This document shows, in pieces, positions 35,399 through 46,311 of a stretch of 64,000 bases of DNA. Source of the stretch: Clostridium sp. chh4-2 (GTDB taxonomy: Bacteria; Bacillota; Clostridia; Lachnospirales; Lachnospiraceae); contig NZ_PKUU01000011.1 in assembly GCF_002899675.1 (NCBI RefSeq), positions 115,768-179,767 of the forward strand, given 5' to 3'. The notes beneath the pieces are model-generated. The model did not search any database and was not told the DNA's origin. It saw only the letters and a program-made list of their open reading frames with translations. Position 1 is the stretch's first letter; every line of letters begins with the position of its first letter. A program made the position numbers and the translations under genes.

Positions 35399-36289
35399 TT
35401 ATATATCCGCAGGCTCCTTAAAATTAACAGTTCCCTGCATCCATATCTGGCCCTTAAAACGGCGGCCCACCATAGGTTCCCCTTTTAAATCATCCTTACG
35501 GATTCCTACATGAAAGATCAGATCATTGCAGTCAAGGGTGAGATCATAAACCTCTTCCTCCGTAAAGCAATTCTTCTTTGTCTCAATGCGTTTGATCTCT
35601 CCGATCACCGAATATTGGTCACATTCAATTCCACAAGGCATAAAACAAGAATCAATGATCGAATAAATATCCTCTTTCATGATTCTTCTGGAAATCTGTG
35701 AGTATAAATCGATATCCTCAATCGTAAGAGTTTCCATCGCATCCTCATCCCCGTTTTTCGCCGCTTCCAGCAGGTTATTGCGGTTCTTAGATGCAACTTT
35801 AGCTTTTTCAATCTGGTTCGCAGTTTTTTGAACCGGCAAGAGAATTTTACCACTAACTGACAATCCCGTCAAGCATGCAGACGAAACCTCTGTAATTTCT
35901 TTTTTAATTTTCCGTTCCTGATACTCCATGGTGTTATCAATATAGAAAATTAATGAAATTCCAACCTTATATTCATCCAATAAACCTGCATAAGTCTCTT
36001 TTTCCGTATGTCTCTGAATCGAACAGTCAGATGTAGAAGAAATATCGCTACTGGACAGATAAGGATAATAATATTCCGCCTTAAATGCTCCATCCTCTTC
36101 CATCACTCCACAGATCACAAGTCCCATACCCGGAGCTGCCTCCGCGCGTATCCTGACGATTTCCGTGTCCTGCTCAATCTGAAGCTTCTTTATATCTTCC
36201 GCGTTTTCTGTGAGTTTCTGAAGCAATTTTTCAATTTCTTTTCTCTTCTGGTACGTGCTAAAACCAACAGAGCGCAAAAACTTATGCAT
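35399..36289 (-). CDS. DUF3881 family protein
   Basis: 296 residues, soluble, no signal peptide. It begins MHKFLRSVGFSTYQKR and contains a conserved RAEAAPGMGLVICG stretch, an acidic ...SSDISSTSDCSIQRH segment and a C-terminal beta-rich region resembling an OB-like end (VGRRFKGQIWMQGTVNF). The pattern matches the DUF3881 family of Lachnospiraceae, whose function is unknown. It has its own promoter overlapping the end of gdhA and is followed by tRNA-Arg. Family recognition is from memory of the sequence type. Confidence 0.75.
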   Translation of the reverse strand: MHKFLRSVGFSTYQKRKEIEKLLQKLTENAEDIKKLQIEQDTEIVRIRAEAAPGMGLVICGVMEEDGAFKAEYYYPYLSSSDISSTSDCSIQRHTEKETYAGLLDEYKVGISLIFYIDNTMEYQERKIKKEITEVSSACLTGLSVSGKILLPVQKTANQIEKAKVASKNRNNLLEAAKNGDEDAMETLTIEDIDLYSQISRRIMKEDIYSIIDSCFMPCGIECDQYSVIGEIKRIETKKNCFTEEEVYDLTLDCNDLIFHVGIRKDDLKGEPMVGRRFKGQIWMQGTVNFKEPADI

Positions 36290-36364
36290 TGTTTCACCTT
36301 CTTACTTATAAAATGGGATAAATATGAGACGAAGAAGAAACTTCCCCGTCTCAATTCTCTTGCC

Positions 36365-37747
<1,383 letters not shown>

Positions 37748-37807
37748 TTAGTCTACATACCTTTACTAGCCAGAAGTTTAATTACCACCTGTAAGGCTAT
37801 TGGAAAA

Positions 37808-37836
37808 ATTATAGCAATTCAGCGTATTAAAGTCAA
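37808..37836 (-). promoter_or_regulatory. gdhA promoter
   Basis: Minus-strand TTGACT (37831-37836) and TATAAT (37808-37813), 17-bp spacer, giving a leader of about 80 nt. Confidence 0.75.
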
Positions 37837-37913
37837 GAAGCATATAATACTTTTTATGGCCACTTTTTTATTTTTTTTCGTGTTTTTTTCACGATTTAAT
37901 GCGGTTTTTCATA

Positions 37914-37966
37914 TTGTTAACCTTTTATTTATTATAGTTGACATTTCTTTTTTCTCATGTTACTAT
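37914..37966 (+). promoter_or_regulatory. bioY promoter with possible BirA operator
   Basis: TTGACA (37938-37943) and TACTAT (37961-37966) with a 17-bp spacer. Upstream, TTGTTAACC (37914-37922) and AGTTGACAT (37936-37944) form an imperfect inverted repeat resembling the BirA sites that control biotin genes in Firmicutes. The match in the second half is only 6 of 9, so the operator call is tentative. Confidence 0.5.
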
Positions 37967-37995
37967 ATTAACAATAAAATGAAAGGATTTCTTCT

Positions 37996-38577
37996 ATGAA
38001 TACTTCAAAATCTACCACTGTTTCTTCTAATAAAATGGCCACGAAAGATATCATTTTAACAGGCATGTTCGCCGCAATTCTGGCAGTGATCTCACAGATC
38101 TCCATTCCCATGCCCTCCGGCGTTCCTATTACAATCCAGGTATTCGGCGTTGCACTCGTTGGCGTGGTTTTGGGCTGGAAGTTCGGCCTTTTATCCACCT
38201 TAGTATATATCTTCATCGGAGCAATCGGAATCCCTGTATTTTCCAATTTTACAGGCGGACTCGGCATACTGACCGGAGTCTCCGGCGGCTATATTATAGC
38301 ATGGCCAATTTTAGCCGGTTTATGTGGAATTCGCATTAATCGCTTATCAAAAATGAAAAATACTGCCCTAACCATTCTTTTATCTTTAATCGGTTTAGCG
38401 GCTGTTGAAATAATCGGCGGAATTCAATGGAGTTTTCTGTCCGGCATGACCCTTCCGGCAGTATTTACATATTCTATGGTAGCATTTGTTCCTAAAGATA
38501 TTTTGATCACCGTTCTCGCTGTTATTGTAGGAAACCAGATCAGAAGGCCTTTGATTCTGGCCGGATATCTCAAATAA
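37996..38577 (+). CDS. bioY: Biotin transporter S component BioY
   Basis: 193 residues with six predicted membrane helices. Conserved BioY features are ISIPMPSGVPITIQVFGVALVG, the GAIGIPVFSNFTGGLGILTGVSGGY loop (biotin-binding region) and the Gly-rich helices. It binds biotin and works with a shared ECF EcfAAT module, which is not in this window. AAAGGA precedes the ATG. Monocistronic, bounded by its own promoter and a bidirectional terminator. Confidence 0.95.
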   Translation: MNTSKSTTVSSNKMATKDIILTGMFAAILAVISQISIPMPSGVPITIQVFGVALVGVVLGWKFGLLSTLVYIFIGAIGIPVFSNFTGGLGILTGVSGGYIIAWPILAGLCGIRINRLSKMKNTALTILLSLIGLAAVEIIGGIQWSFLSGMTLPAVFTYSMVAFVPKDILITVLAVIVGNQIRRPLILAGYLK

Positions 38578-38587
38578 AATATCTTTT

Positions 38588-38637
38588 AAAAAAAAGAGGA
38601 AACCTCTGACGCCTGCTCGTCCCGGTTTCCTCTTTTT
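38588..38637. terminator. Bidirectional terminator between bioY and the DUF4446 gene
   Basis: AAAAAGAGGAAACC pairs with GGTTTCCTCTTTTT around a 20-nt loop; a T-run follows on the plus strand and the A-run provides one on the minus strand. The flanking genes converge. Confidence 0.9.
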
Positions 38638-38651
38638 TCATTAAATTAATA

Positions 38652-39152
38652 TTAGTATCCAAGCGCCTGTTCCAACGCCTCTTTTTCTTCATTTCCCAAC
38701 AACACTTCTGTTTCACCTTTTACTACAGTTTTTACATACAGGTAACAGCCTTCTCTGCTATGGACTGTATTCAGTATAAATCCCGTATTATTGGAATCCA
38801 GCATTGCATATGCGAAACTCAAGTTTCCACCCATTCCCTTGAATGCATTATACCGTACTACACCGAATTTTTGATATGCGTTTTTTACGCTCTTATTAAT
38901 TGTGCGGATTGCATCCTTATTTGCCCTATCCTCTGCTCTTAAACGTTTGATCTCTTCTACCTGGTCGTATATAATATCTTCTAAAGATTCAGCATCTTTT
39001 CCTCTCATAAACATATCATACCTTCTATATAGACGTTTCATCCGCACGAGGCAGCTGATCGCAACGATCAATGATATCAAAGATACCACTGCTAATCCAA
39101 TAAAAATATAAGCTGGATCTATGGGCCAACTGTTAAGCATACTGTTTTCCAT
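38652..39152 (-). CDS. DUF4446 family membrane-anchored protein
   Basis: 166 residues. One N-terminal membrane helix (about 13-36) is followed by a coiled coil (about 40-85) and a globular domain with GVVRYNAFKGMGGNLSFAYAMLDSNNTGFILN, the DUF4446 signature. The function is unknown. Downstream of parAB on the same strand with a 23-nt gap, a usual position in clostridia, so probably part of the par operon. Confidence 0.85.
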   Translation of the reverse strand: MENSMLNSWPIDPAYIFIGLAVVSLISLIVAISCLVRMKRLYRRYDMFMRGKDAESLEDIIYDQVEEIKRLRAEDRANKDAIRTINKSVKNAYQKFGVVRYNAFKGMGGNLSFAYAMLDSNNTGFILNTVHSREGCYLYVKTVVKGETEVLLGNEEKEALEQALGY

Positions 39153-39175
39153 CTTATGTCCTCACTTCCACACCG

Positions 39176-40126
39176 TTATCTGATCGATTCAATTAACTCT
39201 ACTATTCTTTCCAGTTCGGCTTCTGAATAATACTCTATTTCTATTCTTCCCTTATTTTTGTCTTTTTTATTAATAATTACTTTTGTTCCCATAATTTGTT
39301 TCATTCGATCTTCCAAATCATTATAAATAAAGCTCAAATCCTTTTCGGGTTCCTGAGCCTGATCTTTTTCTTTTTTGGGTTTCATCAGTAATTTCACTAA
39401 CTTTTCAACTTCACGGACACTTAATCGCCCTACGACAATCTTTTCAGCGATCACATACTGCTGTTCTTTATCTTCTAATGAAAGTAAAGCCCTGGCATGT
39501 CCGCTGCTGATAACGCCTTCTGTCAGCATGGCCTGAACTCTGGGATCTAACTTTAAAAGACGCATACTGTTTGTAACAGCCGTTCTGCTTTTGGCCACTC
39601 TCACAGCGATCTCTTCCTGTTTTAATCCAAATTCTTCCATTAACTGCTGATAAGCCTGCGCTTCCTCAATTGGATTTAAATCCTCACGCTGAACATTCTC
39701 TATCAAAGCAATTTCCATACTCTGCTGTTTCGTATATTCACGGATGACCACCGGAACTTCCTTTAATCCCGCCAATTTAGCAGCTCTCCAGCGGCGCTCT
39801 CCAGCGATCAGCTCATATAAATTGCCCTTTTTCTGGACCAATAATGGCTGTAATACCCCATATTGTTTGATGGAATCAGCCAATTCCTGCAGTAATTCCT
39901 GGTTAAAATCTTTTCTCGGCTGCTGGCTGTTTGGTTCAATAGCCGTTATTTTAACAGTCAGTTCTTTTCCTGTCGCTGCTTCTGCTTCCTCTTCCTTCTT
40001 TTGTGGAGCTTTCGCTTCCACCTTTTTTTCTCTCGTAGGTGCCGGCTGAGATGATGGCTGCTGTTCCATCAGATCTTCTCCGAATAAAGCCCCTAATCCC
40101 TTACCCAGTCCATTTCTCTTAGACAT
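39176..40126 (-). CDS. parB: Chromosome partitioning protein ParB/Spo0J
   Basis: 316 residues. An N-terminal lysine/alanine-rich linker is followed by the ParB CTPase/N domain (about 50-140) with IEPNSQQPRKDF, the C motif AGERRWRAAKLA and ENVQREDLN. The helix-turn-helix (about 150-215) contains EEIAVRVAKSRTAVTNSMRLL and SGHARALLSL. The C-terminal dimerisation segment ends the protein. It binds the two parS sites at 41076 and 42184. Its ATG shares one base with the parA stop (TAATG). Confidence 0.97.
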   Translation of the reverse strand: MSKRNGLGKGLGALFGEDLMEQQPSSQPAPTREKKVEAKAPQKKEEEAEAATGKELTVKITAIEPNSQQPRKDFNQELLQELADSIKQYGVLQPLLVQKKGNLYELIAGERRWRAAKLAGLKEVPVVIREYTKQQSMEIALIENVQREDLNPIEEAQAYQQLMEEFGLKQEEIAVRVAKSRTAVTNSMRLLKLDPRVQAMLTEGVISSGHARALLSLEDKEQQYVIAEKIVVGRLSVREVEKLVKLLMKPKKEKDQAQEPEKDLSFIYNDLEDRMKQIMGTKVIINKKDKNKGRIEIEYYSEAELERIVELIESIR

Positions 40127-40896
40127 TATAAATCTTCTCCTCTGCTAATTACTTCTGCAGCCAGCAGGCGGTAGCTTTCCGCGCCTGTAGACCTGGTATC
40201 ATACAAATTAATCGGCATTCCATGGCTAGGCGCCTCTGCCAGCCTTACATTTCTCGGAATGATCGTTTTATAGATGTTTTGATTCAGATTGCTCTTTACA
40301 TTTTCCACCACTTCTAAAGAAAGATTCGTTCTGGCATCATACATGGTAAACACGACGCCTTCCATCTCCAATTTCGGATTTAGCTTTTTCTGAACCAATC
40401 CCACCGTTTTTAATACCTGGCTCAGACCTTCCAATGCATAATATTCGCATTGAATGGGCACTAATACAGTATTAGCTGCTGTTAAAGCGTTTATTGTCAG
40501 CAAACTTAATGATGGCGGACAATCTATGATAACAAAATCATAATTTTTTGCTATTTTGGTCAGGTATTTTTTAAGTAATTTTTCTTTGTCGTCAATTTCA
40601 AGCAGTTCAATCTCGGCTCCTGCAAGGTTTACATTGGATGGCAATACATCCAGGTTCTCCTGTACATCTTTTATCAAGCACTGATCAATTTTACAGTCGC
40701 CTATTAATAATTCATATACGGTATTATCAATCTGCTCTTTTTCTAATCCGAGACCACTGGTAGCATTTCCCTGTGGATCAAAATCTACTGCCAGTACTTT
40801 TTGTCCTGCTTCTGCTAGACAAGAAGAAAGATTAATCGCTGTTGTTGTTTTTCCAACACCGCCCTTTTGGTTTGCGATCGCTATAATACGTCCCAT
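40126..40896 (-). CDS. parA: Chromosome partitioning ATPase ParA/Soj
   Basis: 256 residues, small (non-plasmid-HTH) ParA. The deviant Walker A is KGGVGKTT at 11-18, with AVDFDPQGNAT and VIIDCPPSLSLLT as later motifs. It works with ParB to segregate origins and to regulate DnaA in Bacillus-type systems. First gene of the parA-parB-DUF4446 unit. The 325-bp gap upstream (40897-41221) holds a weak leftward promoter (TATGAA-N17-TATACT at 40968-40996), one parS and the hydrolase promoter, and nothing else recognisable. Confidence 0.97.
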   Translation of the reverse strand: MGRIIAIANQKGGVGKTTTAINLSSCLAEAGQKVLAVDFDPQGNATSGLGLEKEQIDNTVYELLIGDCKIDQCLIKDVQENLDVLPSNVNLAGAEIELLEIDDKEKLLKKYLTKIAKNYDFVIIDCPPSLSLLTINALTAANTVLVPIQCEYYALEGLSQVLKTVGLVQKKLNPKLEMEGVVFTMYDARTNLSLEVVENVKSNLNQNIYKTIIPRNVRLAEAPSHGMPINLYDTRSTGAESYRLLAAEVISRGEDL

Positions 40897-41075
40897 AATA
40901 TTTCCTTTCTTAACATATGCTAGTCAGATTTAGGCATGTGCTTTTTCTACATAAAATCACAAATAGAAGTATAACACATTTCACTTTTTTTTCATATGCC
41001 TTACATTAAAAAAGATGCTATATTTTCTAAATAATTGTTGCGTTTTACAGTTTATTGAGCTTACCTGCCAATAAA

Positions 41076-41091
41076 TGTTTCACGTGAAACA
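41076..41091. promoter_or_regulatory. parS: parS centromere site 1
   Basis: TGTTTCACGTGAAACA, the perfect 16-bp parS consensus of Firmicutes, lies between parA and the alpha/beta hydrolase gene, about 9 kb from the origin boxes. Confidence 0.95.
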
Positions 41092-41159
41092 TTATACCAT
41101 CAAATCCATGCGAATAGTAACGAGTAACCAAGTTTAAGAATAATTTAATATGTTTTGCG

Positions 41160-41188
41160 TTGTATATGCTTACAGATTATACTATAAT
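41160..41188 (+). promoter_or_regulatory. Promoter of the alpha/beta hydrolase gene
   Basis: TTGTAT (41160-41165) and TATAAT (41183-41188), 17-bp spacer, about 34 bp upstream of the TTG start. Confidence 0.65.
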
Positions 41189-41221
41189 AACAATTAGAAT
41201 TCCTTATAGGAGGATTGCCAA

Positions 41222-42172
41222 TTGAAAGCCAGAAATAAACTTTTAACACTCTTAATTGTATCGTCGGGAGCTGCCGCAGGCACCGCTCTTTTGAATAAAT
41301 GTATAGCCATATCAGCAGGTTCAAAAAACGTATTATCAGAACCCGAATCCCGCTGTTATAAATGGCGTTTAGGTAATATTCACTACACAAAGACTGGTTC
41401 AGGAAAACCTTTATTATTAGTTCACGATTTAACTTCCGCATCCAGTGGATTTGAATGGAATTTCTTAGTCAATAAACTATCGGAAAATTTCACTGTTTAC
41501 ACAATCGATTTACTTGGCTGCGGAAGATCTGAAAAACCGTATTTAACCTATACTAATTATCTTTTCGTTCAGCTTCTTTCCGAATTCATTAAGTCAGAAA
41601 TTGGCCATCGAACTGATATTATAGCAACAGGAGCTTCCTCTTCTATTGCTGTCATGGCATGCAACAACAGCCCGGAATTATTTAATCAACTTCTTCTTAT
41701 CAATCCGGAAGATCTGTCTACCTGCAACCATATACCGGGTAAATATTCTAAGTTTTATAAAGCATTTCTTGATCTGCCAATTTTAGGAAGTTTGATTTAC
41801 AATATTGCCAACAGCAAAGAAGCGTTGAAGAAGGAATTTGCAGTGAATTACTTCTTCAATCCATACTCAGTGAAGAATTCTTATATAGACGCTTATTACG
41901 AGGCCGCCCATTTAGGCGATTCTCCAAAATCCGTCTTTGCCAGCGTTAAATGCTACTACACCAAGTGCAATATTATTAATGCGTTAAAGAAAGTGGACAA
42001 CAGTATCTATATTCTGGGCGGATCGGAAGTCTGCCATATTGATGATATTATCAAAGAGTATAAAGAATATAACCCCGCCATAGAATCATCCATGATTCCC
42101 AATACAAAACAGCTTCCTCAGATGGAAAATCCAGCCGAGGTGCTAAAGATAATCAATATGTACTTTGCATAA
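41222..42172 (+). CDS. Alpha/beta-fold hydrolase, membrane-anchored
   Basis: 316 residues from a TTG start with AGGAGG (41209-41214) 7 nt upstream. A short N-terminal hydrophobic segment (about 6-28, LLTLLIVSSGAAAGTALL) could anchor or export it. The hydrolase core shows LLLVHDLTSASSGFEWNF (oxyanion-loop region, HD in place of the usual HG), FTVYTIDLLGCGRSEKP and a nucleophile-elbow equivalent ATGASSSIA with a Ser. No certain catalytic His is visible: the last segment, where GHxP would be expected, reads IPNTKQLPQMENP. It may therefore be catalytically altered. It is the one rightward gene in this housekeeping block, enclosed by two parS sites. Confidence 0.8.
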   Translation: MKARNKLLTLLIVSSGAAAGTALLNKCIAISAGSKNVLSEPESRCYKWRLGNIHYTKTGSGKPLLLVHDLTSASSGFEWNFLVNKLSENFTVYTIDLLGCGRSEKPYLTYTNYLFVQLLSEFIKSEIGHRTDIIATGASSSIAVMACNNSPELFNQLLLINPEDLSTCNHIPGKYSKFYKAFLDLPILGSLIYNIANSKEALKKEFAVNYFFNPYSVKNSYIDAYYEAAHLGDSPKSVFASVKCYYTKCNIINALKKVDNSIYILGGSEVCHIDDIIKEYKEYNPAIESSMIPNTKQLPQMENPAEVLKIINMYFA

Positions 42173-42212
42173 AAAGAAGGAGATGTTTCACGTGAAACAT
42201 CTCCTTCTTTTT
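42171..42212. terminator. Bidirectional terminator built around parS
   Basis: A perfect 42-bp palindrome without loop, centred between 42191 and 42192. The core is parS; the arms add AAAAAGAAGGAGA and its complement, giving a T-run on each strand. It ends the rightward hydrolase gene, overlapping its stop, and the leftward rsmG gene, touching its stop. Confidence 0.85.
42184..42199. promoter_or_regulatory. parS: parS centromere site 2
   Basis: TGTTTCACGTGAAACA, an exact 16-bp match to the parS consensus and identical to site 1, 1.1 kb away. It forms the tip of the terminator palindrome at 42171-42212. Confidence 0.95.
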
Positions 42213-42939
42213 ATAATGGTTCTTTTGACGGTAATCCTGCTTTTCTCGGATACTTTTTAGAAATAGGTTCAATCTTCTTTATCTTCACAAAAGATCTTTC
42301 AACATCACTTCCAGGAAGTAAAAAAGTGGTCACATCCTCTGTTTTACCGCTTAAAAGCTTAATCGCCGATTTCCCCTGATTCAGCTCCTCTTCTATCTTC
42401 CCTGATTTGTAAGAAACAAAATATCCTCCCACCTTCACAAAAGGCAGACAATATTCGGATAATGTAGAAATATTGGCCACGGCTCGTGATACACAGAGAT
42501 CATATTTTTCCCTATATAAGGGGTCTCTCCCATAATCCTCTGCCCGTCCATGAATCGTAGAAATCTCTTTCAAACCTAACTTATCGATCACTTCATTCAG
42601 ATACTTGATCCTCTTATTCAAAGAATCCAACAAAGTGATCTTCAATCCGGGATATGCAATCTTTAACGGTATTCCAGGAAATCCGGCTCCCGTTCCTATA
42701 TCAATCACAGTTCTGTCCTTTTCTCCTAAATCATCAACCGACTTTATCAAAGATAAACTATCTATAAAATGTTTGGTCACAACTTCATCCAGTTCCGTTA
42801 TAGCGGTAAGATTCATCACCTTATTCCACTCAATCAACAGCTCATAATAATCATAGAACTGTTCCAACTGTCCGCTGTTCAAGGACAAATTCAGATCATC
42901 CAATCCGCCTTCCATCAACTCTTTAAATCGCTCTGTCAT
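42211..42939 (-). CDS. rsmG: 16S rRNA (guanine527-N7)-methyltransferase
   Basis: 242 residues, the usual length. A Rossmann methyltransferase with the SAM motif TVIDIGTGAGFPGIPLKIAYP, then the LLDSLNKRIKYL segment and the later VSRAVANISTLSEYCLPFVKVGGYF. It methylates G527 of 16S rRNA. Last of the leftward mnmE-mnmG-rsmG group, ending at the parS-containing terminator. AGAGAGG precedes its ATG. Confidence 0.97.
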   Translation of the reverse strand: MTERFKELMEGGLDDLNLSLNSGQLEQFYDYYELLIEWNKVMNLTAITELDEVVTKHFIDSLSLIKSVDDLGEKDRTVIDIGTGAGFPGIPLKIAYPGLKITLLDSLNKRIKYLNEVIDKLGLKEISTIHGRAEDYGRDPLYREKYDLCVSRAVANISTLSEYCLPFVKVGGYFVSYKSGKIEEELNQGKSAIKLLSGKTEDVTTFLLPGSDVERSFVKIKKIEPISKKYPRKAGLPSKEPL

Positions 42940-42950
42940 ATATTTTCCTC

Positions 42951-42980
42951 TCTAGTGAAACAGATTCTAGTGAAACAGAT
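42951..42980. repeat. 15-bp tandem duplication at the mnmG stop codon
   Basis: TCTAGTGAAACAGAT occurs at 42951-42965 and 42966-42980 with no gap. The copy at 42966 contains the mnmG stop codon (42967-42969), so the second copy adds only untranslated DNA before rsmG. Confidence 0.9.
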
Positions 42981-44835
42981 GTACCAGCAACACAGAGATA
43001 TCCGCCGGAGAAACTCCCGAGATTCTGCCAGCCTGTCCTACAGACATGGGTTTATAGGAATTTAACTTCTGAACCGCTTCTTTTCTCAATCCCTGAACTG
43101 TACTGTAATCGAAATTAACATCCAGTTTTTTGCTCTCTAACTTCTTAAACTGGGAAACCTGCTGTTTTTGACGGCGTATATATCCGTCATATTTAAGATT
43201 TATATTCACCTGCTCTATCACATCATCCGGCAGTTTAACCCTGTCCGGATCAATTTCCGCTAATTTATCATAATCCAATTCCGGCCGCTTTACCAATTCG
43301 GCCAACGTACTTCCCGATTTCAATAAAGTACTGTTATTTTTTTCCAGGAACTCCTGTATCACGCGGTTTGCACCTATAGTAGTCTGCTCTAAGCGGCTGA
43401 TCTCTTTTTCAATCATTTTCTCTTTTTCCAAGAGTTTTTCATATCTTTCATCACTGATCAGCCCAATATCATGGCCAATTTCCGTCAGTCTGAGATCCGC
43501 ATTATCCTGACGCAGAAGCAAACGGTATTCTGCTCTGGAAGTCATCATACGGTAAGGTTCGTGATTTTCTTTTGTAACAAGATCATCAATCAGCACTCCA
43601 ATATACGCTTGAGAACGATCTAATACATATGGTTCTCTTCCCAACACTTTCATGGAGGCATTCACACCCGCCATAAATCCCTGAACCGCCGCTTCTTCAT
43701 ATCCCGAACTGCCGTTAAACTGTCCGCCGCTGAACAATCCTTCAATATTTTTAAATTCCAACGTAGCTTTTAATTGTCTGGAATTAATACAATCATATTC
43801 AATTGCATATGCATTTCGAACAATTTTGACATTTTCTAATCCGGGCACTGTCCGGTACATTGCATACTGTACATCTTCCGGCAGAGAGCTGGACATGCCG
43901 CCCAGATACATCTCATTGGTATAAAGCCCCTCCGGTTCCACAAAAAGCTGGTGGCGGTTTTTGTCCGGGAATTTGACCACTTTGTCCTCGATAGACGGAC
44001 AGTATCTCGGTCCGGTTCCTTCAATGGCGCCTGAAAACAACGGCGAACGGTCCAGGTTTGCCCTTATAATCTCATGAGTTTTTTCATTGGTATAAGTCAG
44101 CCAGCAGGATACCTGATCCTTCTGAATGGATTCCGGATCTGTTGTAAACGAAAATGGCACCACTCTCTCATCGCCGAACTGCTCTTCCATCTTAGAAAAG
44201 TCAATACTTCTCTTATCCACTCTGGCCGGAGTTCCCGTTTTAAAGCGGAACATCTCAACGCCGTGCTCCTTTAAGGAATCCGTCAGATGATTGGCAGCCT
44301 GAAGGCCGTTTGGCCCAGTCGGGTTGCTCACATCTCCATAGATACATCTGGCCTTTAAGTACGTACCTGTGGCCAAAACTACGGCTCCCGCATGGTATAC
44401 AGCTCCCGAATATGTTTTCACCCCGGTTATTCTACCGTCTTCCACAATAATATCGGATACCTCCGCCTGTCTGATGGTCAGATGATCCGTATTTTCCAGA
44501 GTTCTTCTCATCTCCCTGGAGTATTCCTGCTTATCCGCCTGAGCTCTTAAAGAATGGACCGCAGGTCCTTTTGATTCATTCAGCATTTTAGACTGAATAA
44601 ATGTTTTATCTATATTTTTACCCATCTCGCCGCCCAAAGCGTCCAGTTCCCTTACCAGATGTCCCTTCGAGCTGCCTCCTACGTTAGGATTGCAGGGCAT
44701 AAGCGCGATGCTGTCAACGCTGACCGTAAACATGATGGTTTCCAGACCCAGTCTGGCTGCGGCCAAAGCGGCCTCACAGCCCGCATGTCCGGCGCCGACA
44801 ACAACGATATCATATGTTTCTTCCAGATTCGGCAT
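42967..44835 (-). CDS. mnmG: tRNA uridine-5-carboxymethylaminomethyl modification enzyme MnmG (GidA)
   Basis: 622 residues from the ATG at 44833-44835 ([14 protein letters not shown]), with GGAAGGAA upstream; the in-frame extension to 44883 lies inside mnmE and has no site of its own. The FAD-binding [20 protein letters not shown] starts near residue 10. The family motifs [17 protein letters not shown] and [18 protein letters not shown] are present. With MnmE it modifies U34 of certain tRNAs. 13 nt downstream of mnmE. Confidence 0.97.
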   Translation of the reverse strand: MPNLEETYDIVVVGAGHAGCEAALAAARLGLETIMFTVSVDSIALMPCNPNVGGSSKGHLVRELDALGGEMGKNIDKTFIQSKMLNESKGPAVHSLRAQADKQEYSREMRRTLENTDHLTIRQAEVSDIIVEDGRITGVKTYSGAVYHAGAVVLATGTYLKARCIYGDVSNPTGPNGLQAANHLTDSLKEHGVEMFRFKTGTPARVDKRSIDFSKMEEQFGDERVVPFSFTTDPESIQKDQVSCWLTYTNEKTHEIIRANLDRSPLFSGAIEGTGPRYCPSIEDKVVKFPDKNRHQLFVEPEGLYTNEMYLGGMSSSLPEDVQYAMYRTVPGLENVKIVRNAYAIEYDCINSRQLKATLEFKNIEGLFSGGQFNGSSGYEEAAVQGFMAGVNASMKVLGREPYVLDRSQAYIGVLIDDLVTKENHEPYRMMTSRAEYRLLLRQDNADLRLTEIGHDIGLISDERYEKLLEKEKMIEKEISRLEQTTIGANRVIQEFLEKNNSTLLKSGSTLAELVKRPELDYDKLAEIDPDRVKLPDDVIEQVNINLKYDGYIRRQKQQVSQFKKLESKKLDVNFDYSTVQGLRKEAVQKLNSYKPMSVGQAGRISGVSPADISVLLVHLFH

Positions 44836-44848
44836 AATTATTTCCTTC

Positions 44849-46225
44849 CTATTTTCCCATACAGAACTTGCTGAAAATCTCATTTACCAGATCATCTTCC
44901 ACCGCTTCTCCGATTATGCTTCCCAAACTTTCATATGCATCCATCAGGTCTATGGAATAAAAATCCTCCGGCATTCCATTATCAATACTTTCCTGAACCA
45001 TATTAAGACTGTTTAACGCATCTGTCAAAGCTTTTTTGTGTCTAATATTGGTAATATATACCTCATCGTTAAAATCAATCTCTCCCTGATAGAACAGGGA
45101 TTTGATCTCTTTTTCCAATTCTTCAATGCCGGTCACTTCTTTTGCGGACACCGGAATTACCTTCTGCCCTGTCTTTTTCTCCAGCTCCTCCTTAGAAATC
45201 ACCATGTTAAGATCCGTTTTATTCAATAGAATAATCGATTTTTTATCCTTAATCAGATCAATTATTTTTTGGTCATTATCATCCAGTTCACAGGACCCGT
45301 CCACCACATAGATGATCAGATCCGATTCATCTGCAGCCGACTTGGCCTTTTTCACGCCGATCTTTTCCACCACGTCCTCAGTATCCCTGATTCCCGCGGT
45401 ATCCACCACATTCAAACTGATTCCCTGCATCCTGATATGCTCTTCCAACGTGTCCCTGGTGGTTCCGGCAATATCCGTAACGATGGCCCTCTCCTCTCCC
45501 GCCAGCACATTCATAAGAGAAGATTTTCCCGCATTGGGCTTTCCGAGAATCACCGTTTTAATGCCTTCCGACATCACCTTTCCGTTATCCGAAGAGGCCA
45601 CCAGTTTTTCGACTTCCTTCACAACCGGTCTTAACACTCCTGACAATTCTTCTGAATACCCGTCTAAGGAGATGTGTTCCGGATCGTCAAGGGCGGATTC
45701 AATATAAGCGATATGATAGATGATCATCTCCCGCAGTTCCTTAATCTTCTTGGACACCGCGCCGCTTAACTGGCTGACCGAACTCTGCAGCGCATACTGG
45801 TTCTTGGCATTAATCACATCAATAACAGCTTCTGCCTGAGAAAGGTCAATTCTTCCATTTAAAAATGCTCTCTTTGTATATTCACCTGGTTCCGCCGGCC
45901 TGGCTCCATGCCTGATCACCGTTTCCAGAATCTTTTTCATCATCAATACGCCGCCATGACAATTGATCTCAATGGTGTCCTCGGCCGTATAGCTGTGCGG
46001 CCCTTTCATGACCATGACCAGCACTTCATCTATCACTTCATCCCCATCACAGATATGTCCATAATGAATTGTATGGGATTTTGCTTCTTCAATCTTTTTT
46101 CCATTCTTAGCCCTGAATATCTGATCCGCTATCTCAAATGATTCCGGCCCGCTTATTCTGATTATTCCAATTCCTGAACTGCTCACAGCTGTTCCAATCG
46201 CAGCAATTGTATCTGATTTTACCAT
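44849..46225 (-). CDS. mnmE: tRNA modification GTPase MnmE (TrmE)
   Basis: 458 residues. An N-terminal folate-binding domain (about 1-120) and a helical domain surround a G domain with G1 [14 protein letters not shown]3 DTAG and G4 NKTD. The protein ends FSKFCMGK, the conserved C-terminal C-x-G-K used in the modification. Partner of MnmG. The gap of 86 bp to jag holds no clear terminator. Confidence 0.97.
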   Translation of the reverse strand: MVKSDTIAAIGTAVSSSGIGIIRISGPESFEIADQIFRAKNGKKIEEAKSHTIHYGHICDGDEVIDEVLVMVMKGPHSYTAEDTIEINCHGGVLMMKKILETVIRHGARPAEPGEYTKRAFLNGRIDLSQAEAVIDVINAKNQYALQSSVSQLSGAVSKKIKELREMIIYHIAYIESALDDPEHISLDGYSEELSGVLRPVVKEVEKLVASSDNGKVMSEGIKTVILGKPNAGKSSLMNVLAGEERAIVTDIAGTTRDTLEEHIRMQGISLNVVDTAGIRDTEDVVEKIGVKKAKSAADESDLIIYVVDGSCELDDNDQKIIDLIKDKKSIILLNKTDLNMVISKEELEKKTGQKVIPVSAKEVTGIEELEKEIKSLFYQGEIDFNDEVYITNIRHKKALTDALNSLNMVQESIDNGMPEDFYSIDLMDAYESLGSIIGEAVEDDLVNEIFSKFCMGK

Positions 46226-46311
46226 ATCTTCAACCTTTTCTTTTCAATGAATGAAACAAAGGGCTTGAGGTGTCCGGCATATATGCCATAAAACATCCCA
46301 AACCCTCGGTT

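Noticed and set aside
44835..44883. Longer mnmG start at 44883
   Set aside because: It would add 16 residues ([16 protein letters not shown]) reading through the end of mnmE; the ATG at 44835 has a ribosome binding site and matches the family's N-terminus.
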